In this document: in pieces, positions 32,218-33,303 of the stretch | Layout of the letters: every line of letters begins with the position of its first letter | Position numbering within the stretch: the first letter of the stretch is position 1 | Origin: Nostoc linckia FACHB-104 | GTDB taxonomy: Bacteria; Cyanobacteriota; Cyanobacteriia; Cyanobacteriales; Nostocaceae | Assembly: GCF_014696615.1 (NCBI RefSeq) | Contig: NZ_JACJQJ010000087.1 | Span: forward strand, 1-33,303 | Direction of reading: 5' to 3' | DNA: 33,303 bases | The notes under the pieces: model-generated | Database searches by the model: none | The model's input: the letters and a program-made list of their open reading frames with translations, nothing else | Told to the model about the DNA's origin: nothing | Program-made: the position numbers and the translations under genes

Positions 32218-32766
32218 CTAATTAGTTTGCAAGAAAATCTGTGTGAGATAGACTTCGCCTTTTTTATTAGCAGCAACGCCAATCCCTGTGAGATTATACT
32301 TTCCTTGGATATTTTTGAGATGCCCTGGACTGTTCATCCAACCAATTACAGCTTGTGAGGCCGGATCGCTATATCCTTGGTTAAAAGCAACATTTTCTCC
32401 TGCACTTTTGTAAATAATGGGGAGAACAGTAACTCGTCTCTCAAAACCTTGATGGCTAAAAGGAACTTTACCATTAGCCATATTTTGACTATGAATTCTT
32501 GCCTGCCGAGTGATATTTGCATTTAGGGTCAACTTTGATAAACCCTTAGAAACACGATATCGATTAATTTGATCAAAAACTGATTTTTCTAGAGATGTAG
32601 TTTTAAAAACAGTATTTGATGCAGCAACCTGATTTGAAGCGATCGATAACGGTTTATTATGAGGGCTTTTTTGTGGAGAACTGTGACCTGCAATAGGAGT
32701 AGTTGTTAATCCACTGGCAAGGACAAGCGTACTTAAAGCTATGCCAAAAGCAGTTTGTCGGAACAT
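32218..32766 (-). CDS. Exported CAP/SCP-domain (YkwD-like) protein
   Basis: 182 aa. N-terminal signal peptide (FGIALSTLVLASGLTTTPIAG), a ~35-residue linker, then a bacterial CAP domain: FDQINRYRVSKGLSKL, NITRQARIHSQNMANG, FSHQGFERR, SAGENVAFNQGY, WMNSPGHLKNIQG and a closing VYLTQIF. The two His residues (HSQNM and GHLKN) and Glu of AGENV form the usual CAP cavity. Predicted periplasmic or extracellular; bacterial members have no agreed enzymatic role. Confidence 0.9.
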   Translation of the reverse strand: MFRQTAFGIALSTLVLASGLTTTPIAGHSSPQKSPHNKPLSIASNQVAASNTVFKTTSLEKSVFDQINRYRVSKGLSKLTLNANITRQARIHSQNMANGKVPFSHQGFERRVTVLPIIYKSAGENVAFNQGYSDPASQAVIGWMNSPGHLKNIQGKYNLTGIGVAANKKGEVYLTQIFLQTN

Positions 32767-33303
32767 GGAAATTACTTAATGTATAGAGTTATAAGACCTC
32801 TACTCTACCTTATTCTTCCTAGCAGAAATACGAGGATACTATTAAGGCTTGATGAACTTAGAGAAATTTTGCACCTGCTTTATAGTAAATACAAGTAATC
32901 ACCTCCAAGCTTATATACTAGGATAGATGTAGGATTTTTAAATGCATTAGGTAGCTTAACTAAGTGATAGCTGTCCCTGAAAAGATAAAAATTATTTGAA
33001 TCTTTAAAAAAGATAATGTAGTATCTTCCAGACAAATGTTATGGTCACTACATTTTTAATTAAATAAATTCGCATAAATAAATATTTAGGATTGATGCCG
33101 GTGCTATACAGTGTTTCTGAGATAAATGAATTACATAGCTAGTACAACAAAGCTGAACCCCTGCTGGGAAGCAAGCTATGCGTAGCCTCTCTGATAGGAA
33201 AAGTATGTATCCATAATTTTGGAGGGGGTTTGGGGGACGCAACCGTCACCCAATCGGGGGTTTGGGGGAGAATCCCCCAATGCTGCTGGCTTTTTTAATA
33301 AGT
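32767..33303. other. Non-coding right end with dispersed repeats
   Basis: No supported gene. Contains a GCTATGCGTAGCCTCTCTG fragment (about 33175-33193) of a Nostoc-type dispersed palindrome and two GGGGGTTTGGGGGA repeats (about 33224-33235 and 33256-33269). Confidence 0.5.
33262..33296 (+). terminator. Hairpin with delayed T-run
   Basis: Perfect 8-bp stem TTGGGGGA / TCCCCCAA with GAA loop (33262-33280), and TTTTTT at 33291-33296. The 10-nt gap to the T-run and the repeat nature make terminator function doubtful. Confidence 0.3.

Noticed and set aside
33060-33242. 60-codon minus-strand reading frame at the right end
   Set aside because: It runs through dispersed-repeat sequence, has no ribosome site and shows no domain.
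32767-33303. tRNA or other RNA gene
   Set aside because: No cloverleaf arms or TTCGA-type T-loop were seen here or in the other long gaps.

Overview
The window looks like chromosome from a filamentous, Nostoc-like cyanobacterium. It has many GCGATCGC (HIP1) palindromes, arrays of tandem heptanucleotides between genes, fragments of palindromic interspersed repeats, and cyanobacterial-type proteins (long UppP, DUF3120, eukaryotic-like kinases, STAND-like ATPases with TPRs, Uma2, RTX/S8 protease). The genus cannot be fixed from the sequence alone.

Layout. 1-1044: the 3' end of an RTX calcium-binding protein that starts before the window, closed by a strong terminator. 1130-3304: uppP and a divergent DUF3120 membrane protein. 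3371-10989: an accessory island with two adjacent P-loop ATPases (one with TPRs), a Uma2-family protein, two tandem eukaryotic-like Ser/Thr kinases with C-terminal membrane segments, a HigA-like antitoxin gene broken by a 53-bp palindromic insertion, a 21-bp tandem array, and a decayed duplicate of the Uma2 leader. 11031-13030: housekeeping metF and trpS. 13031-14108: long non-coding stretch with G-rich and C-rich arrays. 14109-16385: secreted-type S8 protease with a CBM6-like module and RTX repeats. 16666-19548: ileS. 19645-26259: a minus-strand cluster described below. 26594-29221: divergent glycosyltransferases (GT2 and GT4-like). 29245-32766: small exported protein, VOC protein, DUF4385, single-domain ribonuclease D, and a CAP/SCP exported protein. 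32767-33303: non-coding with repeats.

The most interesting locus is 20715-26259, read right to left: a winged-helix-rich protein, an Orc/Cdc6-like P-loop ATPase with a C-terminal winged helix, and an 853-residue fusion. The fusion joins a DEDDy (RNase D-type) 3'-5' exonuclease, a Cas4/AddB-like PD-(D/E)XK nuclease with a complete four-cysteine Fe-S signature, and an FtsK/SpoIIIE translocase motor. All key catalytic residues are present in each module. A ParA-type ATPase without ParB follows. The FtsK part lacks the usual N-terminal membrane domain and the C-terminal gamma winged helix; the partner proteins carry winged helices that might replace the latter. I infer a self-contained DNA-translocating, DNA-degrading machine (defence, DNA-end processing or element maintenance). 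I do not recognise it as a named system.

The 3.4-11 kb island looks like a signalling/conflict cluster under decay. Its parts (ATPases, kinases, Uma2, antitoxin) are individually familiar, but joint function is only inferred from proximity.
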